A stretch of DNA of 64,000 nt from Pilasporangium apinafurcum (taxonomy: Eukaryota > Oomycota > Peronosporomycetes > Pythiales > Pythiaceae). The notes beneath the pieces were generated by a model. It had not been told where the DNA came from. It worked only from the letters and a program-made list of their open reading frames with translations, and searched no databases. Positions 12,282 to 23,541 of this stretch are shown piece after piece; position 1 is the first letter of the stretch; every line of letters starts with the position of its first letter. The DNA lies in NCBI GenBank assembly GCA_001600495.1, contig BCKE01000001.1, forward strand, positions 502,174-566,173. The letters are read 5' to 3'. A program made the position numbers and the translations under genes.

Positions 12282-13898
12282 CTACAGCTGTTGCGTTGCA
12301 CTGGAGAGCAGCAAATCGACATCGACATCGTCACCTGTGCATGCGCGACCAGCCGTAGTCGGCGAGTGCTGTTTCTTTGCTAATCGTTGCTGCTCGGGGT
12401 CATCTATGCCGTTATTACCGGCCACCACTGCTTCTTTGCCACGCTTGTAGCCCCCATGTTTGGCGCATAAGCCCGAAGTGCCGCGCGCGCCGGTTGTACA
12501 GCCCTCAACTGTGCAGCGATAGCCACCGCCGTGGAAGAGGCAGAGGTTGCTGCTGCCCTGTGCACCCTTCGGACAATTGGGAATGGCGCAGCGCTTGCCA
12601 CCGCCGTGCTTTTGGCAGAGTCCGGACTTCCCACGCGCACCTTTAGTGCATCCAGGGGCTGTGCACGGCCGGAAGACGTTCTTAGCGCGTGGTTTCTTGG
12701 TGAGTGAATGTGTCGAACGTAGTTTATTACTACCGGAAGCACTGTTGTTGGATGGGAGGAAAGTGGAGGAGGGAGAAGAGGAAGATGAAGTCAAACTGTC
12801 TCGGAAATCGTCAAAAATTGCGCTGACGGCGTGAGATGTGGGTAACGCATCATAGGCACTTGTGGATGCAGTGGAGAGAAACGCATCGTCCGGTAGCGTC
12901 TGTGACAGCAAATTCGTCAAACTTTCGGCGACTGACAATGACGATAAAGTTGGTGAATTCACCGACGATAATCGCTCGTCCTGTGTGCTTGTCGGTGTTG
13001 ATATGCCGAAGCTGAGTGGTGTGCTGCTGTTGTCATCATGAGACTCCTGCAGTGCCGTCAGCAGAGCAGCGTCCGTGAGCGATACTGGTAATAACGTATC
13101 CATGGTCGCGACTGTTGATGGCGCACTTTCTTCCGACCAGGTAGCAGTTGTGGACGTAGACGGTGTTGTGGTGTAATTCTTGGAGCCGATAGTTGGGCGG
13201 AAAGAGGAATTCTGGTGATGATGATGCGTCTGGAAGATGCGATCGGCCACAGGGATCTCCGTAAATACCTCAGAATTTGCTTGACGCGGAAGCGTCCCCA
13301 TGAATGTACTAGTCTTCCCTACAAACTTTCCTCCGCCGACTGGAGTGGTCCCGCTGGACAACGACGCACTGAACGTCCGCATTCGCGCCGTCAGCGGCCC
13401 CACATCCACCGGAGAAAGCAACGATGCTTTCTTCCCACCCATACTCGAAGACATGGTTGTCTCTGGTGTCGAATTACTAGTACTCGTACTACTGCTGTCA
13501 TTCTCACCAGTTGCTGACTTTCTTGATGTTCCTGGTATTCCTTCTGAGAAATCCAAACGGAAGTATCGCGGTAGCAGCTTCTCCTCAGCTTCCAGAATGC
13601 TCAGTGGATTGAGCGTCGGCCGGTACTCCGGGACGTTGTCGGTCACACGCGGGATACAAAATGGATCAGATTTGAGCACCGTCGTTACTGATTCTTCCTT
13701 GAGTTTGTCGTTCGTGAAAAGGTAATTGAGGTCTAATACTTTCTTCTGACCGGTGCCGTCGTCGATAGTCACAATCGAAGGCGGTGGTGGTCGCAGTGGC
13801 GCATTTGGTGGCGATAGCAGCTGTTGTTGGTCGGTATCAGTAGGTGCCGTAGCGGTAGTTGGAGCCTCTACAGGCCGCCATTGTTCTGTTGTGGCCAT
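12282..13898 (-). CDS. WRKY19-like Cys/His/Gly-repeat protein, 538 aa
   Basis: Single exon, start ATG at 13898. The first 400 residues are Ser/Thr-rich and low complexity, with one conserved-looking block (VLDLNYLFTNDKL...PYFR-like region with RYFRLDFSEG). The C-terminal quarter (about residues 425-500) has three tandem units of the pattern C-x4-C-x6-G-x2-G-LC-x2-HGG: PCTAPGCTKGARGKSGLCQKH, CAIPNCPKGAQGSSNLCLFH and CTVEGCTTGARGTSGLCAKH, each followed by GG. These units probably bind zinc. They are the repeat that automatic pipelines call 'WRKY transcription factor 19-like' in oomycetes and plants, although no WRKYGQK motif is present here. A nuclear or regulatory role is a guess. It converges on the proline iminopeptidase gene. 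Confidence 0.85.
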   Translation of the reverse strand: MATTEQWRPVEAPTTATAPTDTDQQQLLSPPNAPLRPPPPSIVTIDDGTGQKKVLDLNYLFTNDKLKEESVTTVLKSDPFCIPRVTDNVPEYRPTLNPLSILEAEEKLLPRYFRLDFSEGIPGTSRKSATGENDSSSTSTSNSTPETTMSSSMGGKKASLLSPVDVGPLTARMRTFSASLSSGTTPVGGGKFVGKTSTFMGTLPRQANSEVFTEIPVADRIFQTHHHHQNSSFRPTIGSKNYTTTPSTSTTATWSEESAPSTVATMDTLLPVSLTDAALLTALQESHDDNSSTPLSFGISTPTSTQDERLSSVNSPTLSSLSVAESLTNLLSQTLPDDAFLSTASTSAYDALPTSHAVSAIFDDFRDSLTSSSSSPSSTFLPSNNSASGSNKLRSTHSLTKKPRAKNVFRPCTAPGCTKGARGKSGLCQKHGGGKRCAIPNCPKGAQGSSNLCLFHGGGYRCTVEGCTTGARGTSGLCAKHGGYKRGKEAVVAGNNGIDDPEQQRLAKKQHSPTTAGRACTGDDVDVDLLLSSATQQL

Positions 13899-15793
13899 TC
13901 TTCTCTGTCACGAATCTCGAAAGCTACCTCTTGTTGGGTGGAAATTACTGACTGGCAATGGTTAAAAGCGGGCGCTTCTTCTGTCTTGTAATATCCGTCT
14001 GCTTTATGAACCGATCGGCGAGGGGGATGCGGAGCGCAGCGCGGTGGAAGAGAGGGGAGGGGTGATTTTCTCAGCCAATGACACACTTGACACGCATTGG
14101 CGGCCTCTTTTCTGGAATTCCGCCCCATCATCCACCACGAGCAAATACCTCTATAATACGATTTTAGATGTATAAGTTGTTTACGCATGTTATTTATATA
14201 TAAAGGCTTTTAAAACAGTAGTATGCTATTTATAAGCAGTTGGGTACGATGAAGTATTATATAATAGAGGTAGTTGGAGTAGGGAGCTACTCTCATCAGA
14301 TCTCCTGGCCAACTGGTTGCGTGACGAGATTACATTCTTTCGCTCCGCATTGATCGTCGGAAACCTTTTCCACCAAGCCAAACGGCAATCATAGGCTTCA
14401 TCTCCATAGGGTAGTACGAGAGTGTTGCGTGGGGGTAAGGCAGGCTTCGTCGACGGAGAGATGGGGGAGAAGGTTACGATTGTAACAACAGTAGGCCATT
14501 CTTGCTTGACGATTTTGTGGCTTTCCGCGTACGCCCTTCTTTAGCGAAATGTACGGGGAAAAGAGTGGGATGGGATGGTAAGCACAGGCTTGTCGACTTC
14601 AACAAAGAGTGGCCGTACTGCAGTGACGTCCACCGCGTAGCTGCCGACATGCTTCATCTCTATTTGCACAAATTCCGCTCTCCCCTCAGGTGACGATGTC
14701 TCCCTCACTCAACCCAATAAAGGAAAGCCCATCGACTGGCTGTGCACGCGAGGGGGCATTGTGTGGTAGAAGAAGTATGAGCAAACTACCACAATATTTG
14801 CATAGTATTTCAAATAGAGATTCCAGTCCGCAATCCATGTTCATGCGTATATATATATGCCGACCACCAAAATGCACGTTTGCGGTGCCGATGGCGTTTC
14901 TTTACCGAGTGCTACGAGGCTGATGGCTGCCGACTGATAAGCGTGTTGTGTCTGAGATCTCGGTGGATGCGTCCGTTCTTCCTCCTCTTGCATGCATGCA
15001 GCGCCACGCTTCAGAAATTCACATTCACCATCTCATGATACCTCAGTAACCAATAGCTGCTGGAGATTTCATTGTTCGTCATATTTCGCTAATGCGAATG
15101 TCTTTACAACTACGAACAAAGCACAGTGTGTATCCATGCAAGAGAGCAGCAGCTAATGGCCAAAAGTGTGCATATTCCGTTGTGCACCGCTCAGCGATCA
15201 TTCTCCATGGGTGGTGTGAACCACTACATTAACAGAATGGAACGGAGATGTCAAATGTGGATATTCTTAGTATGCGGATAAATGAAACGGCATGAAGAAA
15301 TTCAAATGAAGGCTTTGCCATCGAATGAAAATTCCATAAACGTCCTGCTTGACACCATTTTCTTCTCTCATCCATTAAATCGGTTTCTTCCATACGTCAC
15401 CAATAGGCGCGTAACGAAGCGGGAAGGGGCGCGTAATGATCAATCCCATGTGCTTTCTGTCTCTCTCAGAGCCGGGTGATAGATATTTTCTCGCATTATT
15501 CGAGAAGGAACACACCAGTGGCTATCTGTTGTTCAGCTGGTTCTGACTTCCATTTCGAAGCAGGCAGTCTATCAGTCAGTCGTGAAGTTCCGCAGACGTT
15601 CACCGAACGTGCCTCTGTGTGTAGGTAACTAAATATACAGCTCAGCTCTTCGCTCTTCTCGGTGCACAGACGCATTACATTACACCAAAAGAAACGTATT
15701 GATTCGCTAGCGCAAACGTGTGAAGACAAATTGCGACGCACACATACACACGCACACATATACACAACAAGTTTACTGTTGAGGTGGAAAGAT
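13899..15793. other. Long divergent intergenic region (1.9 kb)
   Basis: No convincing gene: all frames are short and lack family signals. It separates two divergent genes and should hold both promoters and 5' UTRs. Small features are a TATATATATA run near 14848, the self-complementary GCATGCATGC near 14991, and a CA-rich stretch (about 15738-15767) just before the FYVE gene start. It is long for this compact region. Confidence 0.45.
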
Positions 15794-18700
15794 ATGGATC
15801 GTGTCATGAGCTCCGCTTCCAAGCAGCGCGCACTGATGGAGCTGATGACTGCGGAGCCGACGTTGATGAGCAGCTTTGACGACAGTCTCTTGACATCTCT
15901 CACATTGGCGGCGCCTTCTTCTAGTGTGGATGAGAGGCTGTCGACAGTCGAAGAGCAAATGGAGCTGGAGCGGCAGAGCTGCATGTGGAAGAAAACCACC
16001 AACATCCAGAAGCAATCACCCTGGCCAGTCACTGCACCGCGGGTGAGCGTGCATTTGTTTTCAGAACAAGAACATTTGATGTTGACGACCACTCCGTCGA
16101 AGAAAAAGATCAGTGACCACAATAGCAGCAAGACGAAGAGCAAGACAGACGGCGATCAAGAGAGTTCGTCTTGTTCTCTTCCACAATTTCGTTCCAATGC
16201 GACGGTGAAAGATGGGGAAGTGAAGAAAAACAGCCAGATGAGGGAAGAAGAATCAGTTAAAAGCGAAAATCCACCACGTCCAGCTAAGGGAGTGGAGCCG
16301 GTGATGCTGCTGTATTCAGAGGAAGCATTATCGGTCATGCCTTCTTCTTCTCAATTGTCACCAACGCAGTTGTCTGCCCATGAGGCTAAAAAAACGAAGA
16401 AGAAGAAAACGTCACTCGGCATCAGCACCAACAAAACCAAGCATAAACGCTCATCCAAGACTGCCACATCAACGAAGAAAGCAGCAGCAGTCATGAATTT
16501 GCTCAGTACGGAACAGCTATACAAGATTGGCAAAGCACAAAATGGTGGAACATCGGTGACGACGGATATTGAAAAATCATCCTGTTCCACGTGGAGCCGC
16601 CAAAACAGCGTCGAGACTGATAGCGATGACGGTCAATCGATATCGACACTGTCCGTACCTCGTAACAAATCGACGCGGATTATGCTCAACCACCGCTGCT
16701 TCGTGGCGCGCAGCCAGTGGGTGCCGCATCATCTACGGAAGACATGTTTCGTCTGTTTACGGGACTTTAATATGCTGCGCAAACGTCACTCGTGCCGGAT
16801 GTGTGGCGAAGTAATCTGTAGTCGCTGCTCACTATTCAAGGAAGTTGATCTCCCGGTCGTTGACAACAAATTCCGTATCTGCTCTTGTTGTTTCCTTGCG
16901 TACCGCCAGAAAGAAGGGATAGAAGTAAACGAAGAGTCATCTGAAGCTCCTGCATTGGAGACTGACACTACTGTCACATTGCAAACGGAAGCAACGTCAC
17001 AAGCAGCAATCGAAACCAGCGGTTCTGTCTCGGAATCATCTTCGTCGTCGCTTTCATCGATAACACGTCTCTCAGACGATTTCTCATCGCTACTGCTGCT
17101 CCTGCCATCCTCATCCTCGACTGCCCCACTTCACGCTAATCGACTGTCGATGTCTTGCAGCAACTCAGATCTTTCGTCCTCTACACTGTCAGATTTGTAT
17201 TTGCTTTCGAGTGAATCATTAAGTAGCGATGTGTCCTGCTCGTCATCTGTTAGTACCACACTCGATTACCCGACCTCGTCGCGATTCATTGAAGAAGAAT
17301 ATGAAGCCATCCTCAAGGCACGTCAGCTGGAGAAAGAAGTTGAGGCGAGTCAGCAGCGTATCCTAGAACTTGAAAAACAGATCGAAGAGCAGGAGAAATA
17401 CAAACACTCACTCTCCTGCGAACAGCATTCGCAACTGAACGAAGCACGCGAGCTGATCAAAGCGTTACAGGAGAAATTGCGTCAGCAAGAGCAATCGGCG
17501 AGGGACGCTGCAGCTACTCGAGACACGATCTGCCTCACCAAACTGCGACAAACGGAGATATATGCGAATAGTGACGACGAAAGCCGCGCATTGAAGAAGA
17601 AGCTCAAAATCCTTGAACGCCAGCTGCAACAGGCCGGCATTAATGTCGCCGAAGTAATCCCGTACGAAGTGGCCAAACAGAAAATCCACGACATTGCACT
17701 CCGATTGCAGGAAATCGGCTCTAGTGAGGTCATCATGGACGACAAGGCTGCACAACACTCATTGCGGAAGGAGTACTACCAATTGGAGCAGGAAATGGAG
17801 AAGTACAATACGGCGTTGCTGATGACCGACGAGTACATCGAAGAGCAGCAGCGTCGCGAGCAGCAATGGGAGGACGACAACCATCTCGCAAATCTACGAG
17901 CCATGAGACTTGTGCGATCGGCAATTCCGGTTGAAATTGCGCGCTTGAGCGAGAAAGCGCTGGTACAAATGCAAACTCCATCGGGAAATGCGTTTCCAGC
18001 AGAACTCGCGAGACGACTGAAGCGAACAAACGTGCTGCAGCTGCTCCGCGTGGATCCAAAGACGATCACACGAATGCATCCAAGTGTAATTGAGGGCTAT
18101 CGTACCACTGGTCTGACGTTGCTGGAGCGACGAGCGTTGCATGCGGCGCTGACAGAGCCCTCACGCGAATGGAAGAAGCAACAGAAGGAGGAGATGAGTT
18201 TGAAAAAATTTTTATGGTACACCAAGCTCAAGGACGCGTTGGCGGCAGCGGTTCTCAATTATGACAGCCATTGCGGTAGATCTAGTGACGATGATACTAA
18301 CGACACTGTCATCTCAAATCATTCCTGCAAATTGTTGGGTCTAGCATGTCCCGTTAGAGCAGAGGTCAAGATGGAGAAGTTATACGCCAGTGGACTGGGA
18401 TTCCCCGAGACGGAAGTGTATGAGGTCCAGGAAATCCTGAAAAGCGATCCGGAGGGAGCGGGAGAGAAAGCACTGCTCGAAGCACAAGCATACGCGCGCG
18501 AGATGGTCGCGAACCAGCGACAGCGAGAGTTAAAAGCGTATTACAAGACCAACATGCGAGAAGTGGCGCAGGCTGTAGGCGCACTGGAAGAGATGGACAC
18601 CATCATCGAGAGCCTCATGACATTGGACGATTCCATTATCTATCCAAATAACAGTAACAGTACGGCAGAAAATCAGGAGAAGCTAGTACACACTAGTCAA

Positions 18701-19390
18701 TCAGTGCTGACCAAGTCACGAGAACTGGTGCTCCTACTTGCCAAGCGCGCTGGTATTTGTCTCACAGGCAAACGCGATCCTGCAAATGACCAAGTTGATA
18801 CACGGTCACCGACAGAAGTACAGGCTGCCTTTCGATCGTTGGAGTTGGTAGAACAGATTCTGGTTGATCTGAAGGCACTGTTCTTTCAAGACGAGGGTCC
18901 TCTACGTACACAAAGCTCTGCGCTCTCGCAGGGCATCGTCCAATACATTGAAGAGCTTATGCGTGATGTCCAATCCAAGAATATGACTGCCATAGAAGGC
19001 TTGGATAGCACTGTAGCAACAGGAAGTGGTGGTGCGATCAAGAGAGTACCATGGAGTGATCGCGACAGTTCGGTTGTAACATCATCCTCAATCGCCGACA
19101 ACACCATCGGAAGTGTTGTGTCGAACGATAAGGCGTCCAGACACTCGCCAATGGAGCTACCGACAAGCGCGGCGCTTTTCAGTGCCATCAAAGCGCGACG
19201 GAGACAAAGTCAAAAGGACATTCTTAACCCAACCATGCCATCCACCAGTCAAGATGCTCAGTCCGAAGGCAAAGCCAATCTTCCTGCTGGGGGTGCTCCG
19301 ATAAATTTGCTTGCAGCGATTCGAGCTCGAAAGAGCAAAGAACCTGCGGCTTCTTCTGCTAATCTTGACCTCGCCGCCAACTCGGCGTGA
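15794..19390 (+). CDS. FYVE-domain coiled-coil protein with C-terminal WH2-like motifs, 1198 aa
   Basis: An unspliced frame. The ATG at 15794 (MDRVMSSASKQRA) is the first true ATG; the frame runs upstream from a GTG but the added part is low-complexity. The FYVE zinc finger lies at about residues 310-372: CFVCLRDF, RKRHSCRMCGEVICSRCS and ICSCCF give four CxxC pairs. The basic R-x-H-x-C-R core is kept as RKRHSCR and the leading WxxD is absent. FYVE domains bind PI3P on endosomes. A Ser-rich linker and a long coiled coil (about residues 500-690) follow, then a helical block starting near RRLKRTNVLQLLRVDP that I do not recognise. Near the C-terminus are two short motifs of WH2 type, ALFSAIKARRRQ (about residue 1130) and NLLAAIRARKSK (about 1172), separated by a Pro/Ala-rich linker. 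Together these suggest an endosomal membrane-actin adaptor, which is inference. Confidence 0.85.
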   Translation: MDRVMSSASKQRALMELMTAEPTLMSSFDDSLLTSLTLAAPSSSVDERLSTVEEQMELERQSCMWKKTTNIQKQSPWPVTAPRVSVHLFSEQEHLMLTTTPSKKKISDHNSSKTKSKTDGDQESSSCSLPQFRSNATVKDGEVKKNSQMREEESVKSENPPRPAKGVEPVMLLYSEEALSVMPSSSQLSPTQLSAHEAKKTKKKKTSLGISTNKTKHKRSSKTATSTKKAAAVMNLLSTEQLYKIGKAQNGGTSVTTDIEKSSCSTWSRQNSVETDSDDGQSISTLSVPRNKSTRIMLNHRCFVARSQWVPHHLRKTCFVCLRDFNMLRKRHSCRMCGEVICSRCSLFKEVDLPVVDNKFRICSCCFLAYRQKEGIEVNEESSEAPALETDTTVTLQTEATSQAAIETSGSVSESSSSSLSSITRLSDDFSSLLLLLPSSSSTAPLHANRLSMSCSNSDLSSSTLSDLYLLSSESLSSDVSCSSSVSTTLDYPTSSRFIEEEYEAILKARQLEKEVEASQQRILELEKQIEEQEKYKHSLSCEQHSQLNEARELIKALQEKLRQQEQSARDAAATRDTICLTKLRQTEIYANSDDESRALKKKLKILERQLQQAGINVAEVIPYEVAKQKIHDIALRLQEIGSSEVIMDDKAAQHSLRKEYYQLEQEMEKYNTALLMTDEYIEEQQRREQQWEDDNHLANLRAMRLVRSAIPVEIARLSEKALVQMQTPSGNAFPAELARRLKRTNVLQLLRVDPKTITRMHPSVIEGYRTTGLTLLERRALHAALTEPSREWKKQQKEEMSLKKFLWYTKLKDALAAAVLNYDSHCGRSSDDDTNDTVISNHSCKLLGLACPVRAEVKMEKLYASGLGFPETEVYEVQEILKSDPEGAGEKALLEAQAYAREMVANQRQRELKAYYKTNMREVAQAVGALEEMDTIIESLMTLDDSIIYPNNSNSTAENQEKLVHTSQSVLTKSRELVLLLAKRAGICLTGKRDPANDQVDTRSPTEVQAAFRSLELVEQILVDLKALFFQDEGPLRTQSSALSQGIVQYIEELMRDVQSKNMTAIEGLDSTVATGSGGAIKRVPWSDRDSSVVTSSSIADNTIGSVVSNDKASRHSPMELPTSAALFSAIKARRRQSQKDILNPTMPSTSQDAQSEGKANLPAGGAPINLLAAIRARKSKEPAASSANLDLAANSA

Positions 19391-19723
19391 TGATATTGTA
19401 TATTTCTCGTGGGTGCTAGTTTTGCAAAGTTTTGTTTTGATGCGTTGAGTAGGTGACGTCTGCAGAAGCTCTATCGTAGTATTTAAAAAACGAAGCCTGT
19501 CCGTATTTGGACGGTAGCGGTGGTGATTCACAGGAAAGGAACAGTGTTGAGAACCAGGAAGACCAACGGAAGTCATCGTATGCACAATACCATTCGTATT
19601 ACATCCATATATCTGGAATATCTTCCCCATCTCTTTGGTCGTCTAAGAAAATTGCTTCGTTCGCAATAATTCATTCTCTCTATATCATCTTGTTACCATC
19701 ATCTCATCAGATTCTATTATCTT
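19391..19723. other. Convergent 3' gap
   Basis: 333 bp between the stop codons of two convergent genes. It holds both 3' UTRs and is AT-rich. No gene or strong hairpin seen. Confidence 0.5.
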
Positions 19724-22366
19724 CTATTGCACCACAAAACACATGTCTACTGGTTTCGGCAGGCGTTTCAGCAGATCCATCGTCTCCGCCAACTTGAGGT
19801 TCCGTGTAGCAATGCCATTGAACGAGATCAGCCAATCCCCTGGACGCAGTTGTTCCAATCCATGGGAGTAGCCAGCCCCTGTTAGTCGAGATACGACCAC
19901 CTGTCCATTCTTGCGTTTGAATGTAATTCCTAACGGTCCTTCGCTCCATCGCACCCACAGCTCTGGAGGAGGCAATTTACCACCACTATCCCCATTAGGT
20001 CCTCTTGCTACGCGGTTTGGGGTCGGTCGGTTATATCGCGGCATTACCAACCCCGAGTCATCTATATCCGAGTACGTACTAAACATCGTTTGGTTGGAAT
20101 CACGGTTGATTGCTGGTGGTGACTGGTTCCGCAGACGTTCACTTTCAATGTACTGCTGTCGCATCTCCTGCAGTCGAGTTTGAGGGAAGTTTTCCAGTCC
20201 ATAATGTGGGGAATATTGCGGCGGAGGGGGAAGTGGAGCTGAGCCGTAGAACGCAGCAGGCTGTGGAGGAAGCAACGGTATGGTGCCATGCTGTTCGTAT
20301 TGCCCAGACGAAATACTCAAATTCTCATCACTTCCGGGTGAAGCTGGACGTATGGGGACCTTGGCTCGACCAGACTGAGTAAATATATCTACATACGACG
20401 GTGGTGGGGGCAGCGACGACAAAGACGCCGTAGGAATAAATCCAGATTCAATTTCAGAAAATCGCGGTGGCGGGTTGCCCTGTATTGGCTCGAATGGTGG
20501 CGGAGGTGACGTGAAGTGTTTGGCATTGTAGTTAGGTGGTGGTGAACTATAACCATGATCACTTTTGTCGTTACTATGTTGGCTCGTTGTTTCTGACTTT
20601 CCATCCACATCCTCACGCGGTTGACTGGGTAAAACCACTTTGTCTACGTCATTCATCGAGCTAAACCGCGGATCTGAATAAGTGGCAGCAAACTTGGGGC
20701 TAGTTTTGCCTTGTTGTTTCATCTCACCTTGGCTGGCGCTGTGGGATCGTGAGATACCAGATTGTAGATCCCGTGGTGGTGACCGGTACGCATCAGGATC
20801 TGATTCTTCTCTTAATTGTCGGAATGACGGCACACTTGACTTAGAACTCTTGGTCGTTCTTTCAAATACCAAAACGACAGGTTTCTGGACAGTTTTCAGG
20901 AGCTCAAAGGCTCCCTTAATGCCAAGCGCATCCACATCAATTCCTGCAATGCGAACAAAGATGTCACCTGGCGAAATTTGCTCCGTCATGGTCGGGTTTC
21001 CTGCTCCGGTATGACGTGAGACGATGACACGCTTTGTGGCAGGAGAAGTTTTGATTTGAATCCCCAATGGACCATCTGCCCAGAGCACAGCGTATTGCCC
21101 TGGCGCTAACTGACCATCAGTCACGTCATTATCCATTCGTGATTCTCGCAGATTTTCCATCATGTTCACGCCAGAAGTCCCTGGTACATTCATTCCCGCT
21201 AGTCCCGCAGGTGCTGGACGCGGTGTTGCGGTTATATCTGCCGCCGTCCGTGTTCGCTGGAAGCGCAAAAACACCGGTTTGGATGCTCGCTGTAGCATGA
21301 TGACGGTGTTTCTAAACCCAATCTCCTCCGTCTTCAAGCCATTAATCTCTGATAGAATGTCTCCTGCACCGATTTGCGCGACTGAGGGAGTCACGCCAAT
21401 TCCTGTTACTGACTTGACAGTAGGGACTCCATTGCGTTGCTTCAGTTCACAGCCAAGTGGTCCTTCATCCCAGACTACATCATATTCTTCCACGATTTCT
21501 GCAAGCTTACTCCTGTTTTGGTCTGCACGATCTTTCTTCTCACGAGTCTCCGATGAGTCTTTGACACTGTCTTTGCTTTGAGATGCAATGGATGAACTAC
21601 TGCTACTCGCTTTTGATAATGGCACAGGAACTGGCGGTGGCAATGAGTCACTAGGTTTTATCGGACGAAATTCGAGCTTCATCGGAAACGTCGGGTTCTT
21701 AAACTGCTCAATGATGTCGAGAAACGGTACCCCCACCACGGGTTTATCGTTCACGGCAATGAGCGTGTCACCCACGCGTGCATAATGTAACCCAACGGCC
21801 GCACCTTTCTTGTTGACACGTCGGATCACCACTGCATCCGTGTTGCTTGCCTTGAAGAGTAGTCCCATCTGGCCGCCTGTCCAGAGGATGATGTAGGAAT
21901 CCTCTTCGTCGTCACTGCCATTGTCGCTGTGGCCATTTACACTTCTCGCAATCCCCACGCCGCCAACATCATCATTGAGTCCAGATTCGTAGGATGAAGC
22001 GCCTCCTCCATCATTTGGGGATTTCGTCAGCGAATCGTTCTGCTGTTGTTGTGCTTTTAGCTCTTCCTCTGCACGTGCCAACGCCTGCAGCCTCTCGTAG
22101 ATCGTCATTGTCGATGGCAATAGACTCGGCGAGGTTTCTTGACCACTATTGCTTCCACCATCTCCATACAGTGGGAGTAATGGCGCCGCGGGTCTTGGTG
22201 TCACCACTTCTTCTTCCCCGAGCGCCATGAGTTTCTGTAGCCGTTGTTGGATAAATTCATCAGGTGAAAGTGCATCATCTCCGAATCCTGAGTCTGTGGA
22301 GTCTGTAGAGTCTGATCGTATGACACGTGCGCCGTTTGAAGGGGACGCGCCTTCGTATCGATGCAT
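19724..22366 (-). CDS. Four-PDZ-domain scaffold protein, 880 aa
   Basis: Single exon. ATG at 22366 (MHRYEGASPS). Four PDZ-like modules share the start pattern [IV]xW..GP[LM]G: SYIILWTGGQMGLLFK (about residue 158), EYDVVWDEGPLGCELK (about 290), QYAVLWADGPLGIQIK (about 425) and ELWVRWSEGPLGITFK (about 800). Each continues with the [AIP]GD.[LI]..[IF]N or A turn and a C-terminal strand such as KPVFLRF. Between modules 3 and 4 lies a 300-residue Pro/Ser/Tyr-rich linker with several PPPP and PPxY-like stretches, possible SH3/WW ligands. The last PDZ ends exactly at the C-terminus. PDZ repeats usually assemble membrane or cytoskeletal complexes. The partner is unknown. The close similarity of the four modules suggests internal duplication. 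Confidence 0.85.
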   Translation of the reverse strand: MHRYEGASPSNGARVIRSDSTDSTDSGFGDDALSPDEFIQQRLQKLMALGEEEVVTPRPAAPLLPLYGDGGSNSGQETSPSLLPSTMTIYERLQALARAEEELKAQQQQNDSLTKSPNDGGGASSYESGLNDDVGGVGIARSVNGHSDNGSDDEEDSYIILWTGGQMGLLFKASNTDAVVIRRVNKKGAAVGLHYARVGDTLIAVNDKPVVGVPFLDIIEQFKNPTFPMKLEFRPIKPSDSLPPPVPVPLSKASSSSSSIASQSKDSVKDSSETREKKDRADQNRSKLAEIVEEYDVVWDEGPLGCELKQRNGVPTVKSVTGIGVTPSVAQIGAGDILSEINGLKTEEIGFRNTVIMLQRASKPVFLRFQRTRTAADITATPRPAPAGLAGMNVPGTSGVNMMENLRESRMDNDVTDGQLAPGQYAVLWADGPLGIQIKTSPATKRVIVSRHTGAGNPTMTEQISPGDIFVRIAGIDVDALGIKGAFELLKTVQKPVVLVFERTTKSSKSSVPSFRQLREESDPDAYRSPPRDLQSGISRSHSASQGEMKQQGKTSPKFAATYSDPRFSSMNDVDKVVLPSQPREDVDGKSETTSQHSNDKSDHGYSSPPPNYNAKHFTSPPPPFEPIQGNPPPRFSEIESGFIPTASLSSLPPPPSYVDIFTQSGRAKVPIRPASPGSDENLSISSGQYEQHGTIPLLPPQPAAFYGSAPLPPPPQYSPHYGLENFPQTRLQEMRQQYIESERLRNQSPPAINRDSNQTMFSTYSDIDDSGLVMPRYNRPTPNRVARGPNGDSGGKLPPPELWVRWSEGPLGITFKRKNGQVVVSRLTGAGYSHGLEQLRPGDWLISFNGIATRNLKLAETMDLLKRLPKPVDMCFVVQ

Positions 22367-23541
22367 GGCTTCACTCGATTTCTCTCGCTCTTGTTCTCTC
22401 TCTCTCTCACGTAGAGACGAACGATTGAGAGACCTACTCTTCCGGAATGGAAAACCGAGTTATATACATGAACAAAAAAAGTAGGGAGAAGTACCGTTAT
22501 CCCTCTCATATAGAATCCACTGAGCCAGTGCAAAAACAAGGGTTATAACCTCTATTAAAGAATATTCCTGTGGCTACATTTTTGTTCCATTACTACCTTA
22601 TCGCGTTAGACAGGGTGAGCGGCACCGCACGAAGCGCAGCGATTGGCTAAAAATAAACAAATTTCCCTTGGATGCAAGAGGAAAAAGAGCACCAGCCTGA
22701 CAGATGGATTCATCAGAGTCAACCATGCATTCTCCGTCGAGATTTATGTAAAAGTGCTCAATGCAGCAGTGGATATACAGAACTAAGAGTCGTGAACATG
22801 GAGATTCACTCTACTCCATTGATGCAAATACACCAATGGCTCTGTATTGAGTACCAGCCTTCTTCACACGGCGCGAAGTCTTTCGCATTGGGACACCAGC
22901 TGTTTCTATCACTGCCATGTGATGTTGGAGAAATTGAAGGATGATGCTGTGCATTGGTTCGCTTCATTTTATCCCGGCCGGCTGCATAAAGCAGAGAAAG
23001 GATCAGAATACCCACATTGTCTCAATTAACAGTCAATGCTGCGTGCGCGGATAGTATAATCGTCCGTAGAGCACGACACGTGTTTGTACAACGCTCCAGA
23101 TTAATGTAGCTCATCCACCCACCATACATAATGGCAAGATCCCACTGTCAACAGTATATAGGGACTCGCACTTGGTAGCAACCGCATCATCAATGGTGCT
23201 TCAACATGACGATTGTCCAAGCCACCAGCTAAGGTTCAAGCAAAAGTCAAAGACCCGCTAACGTTACGCAAACACTGTTCGATACGCAACGGCAGCGATC
23301 GAACTGATCCTGTTACCAGTGCCCTACACTAAACTAATTCATTCTCTGCCATCTCTTCTTCAGCGCATCAAATTTCGAGATGTGTCTTGTGTACTTCTGC
23401 AACTAAAATGAACACATAATCTGGCACTCAGTCTTCACATTCGTGTTGCTTTGTATTAATTGGTCAGATCGCCAAAAACCTCTCTCGGATAGTATGCTCA
23501 CATACCAATCCTATCCGGATTATACTTTTGTCGGTTTCCTT
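22367..23541. other. 1.2-kb intergenic region
   Basis: No gene supported. The left end has a CT-microsatellite (about 22388-22409) in the probable 5' UTR of the PDZ gene. The frames in 22.67-23.03 kb are open for 60-90 codons on both strands but show no motif or splice structure. Confidence 0.4.

Noticed and set aside
15735-15770. CA-rich microsatellite, and the CT run near 22390
   Set aside because: Short simple repeats in probable 5' UTRs; no sign of function.
15496-16143. 215-codon minus-strand frame overlapping the FYVE gene start
   Set aside because: Antisense to a clearly coding frame, Cys/Ser/Val-rich reverse-complement composition, no family motif.
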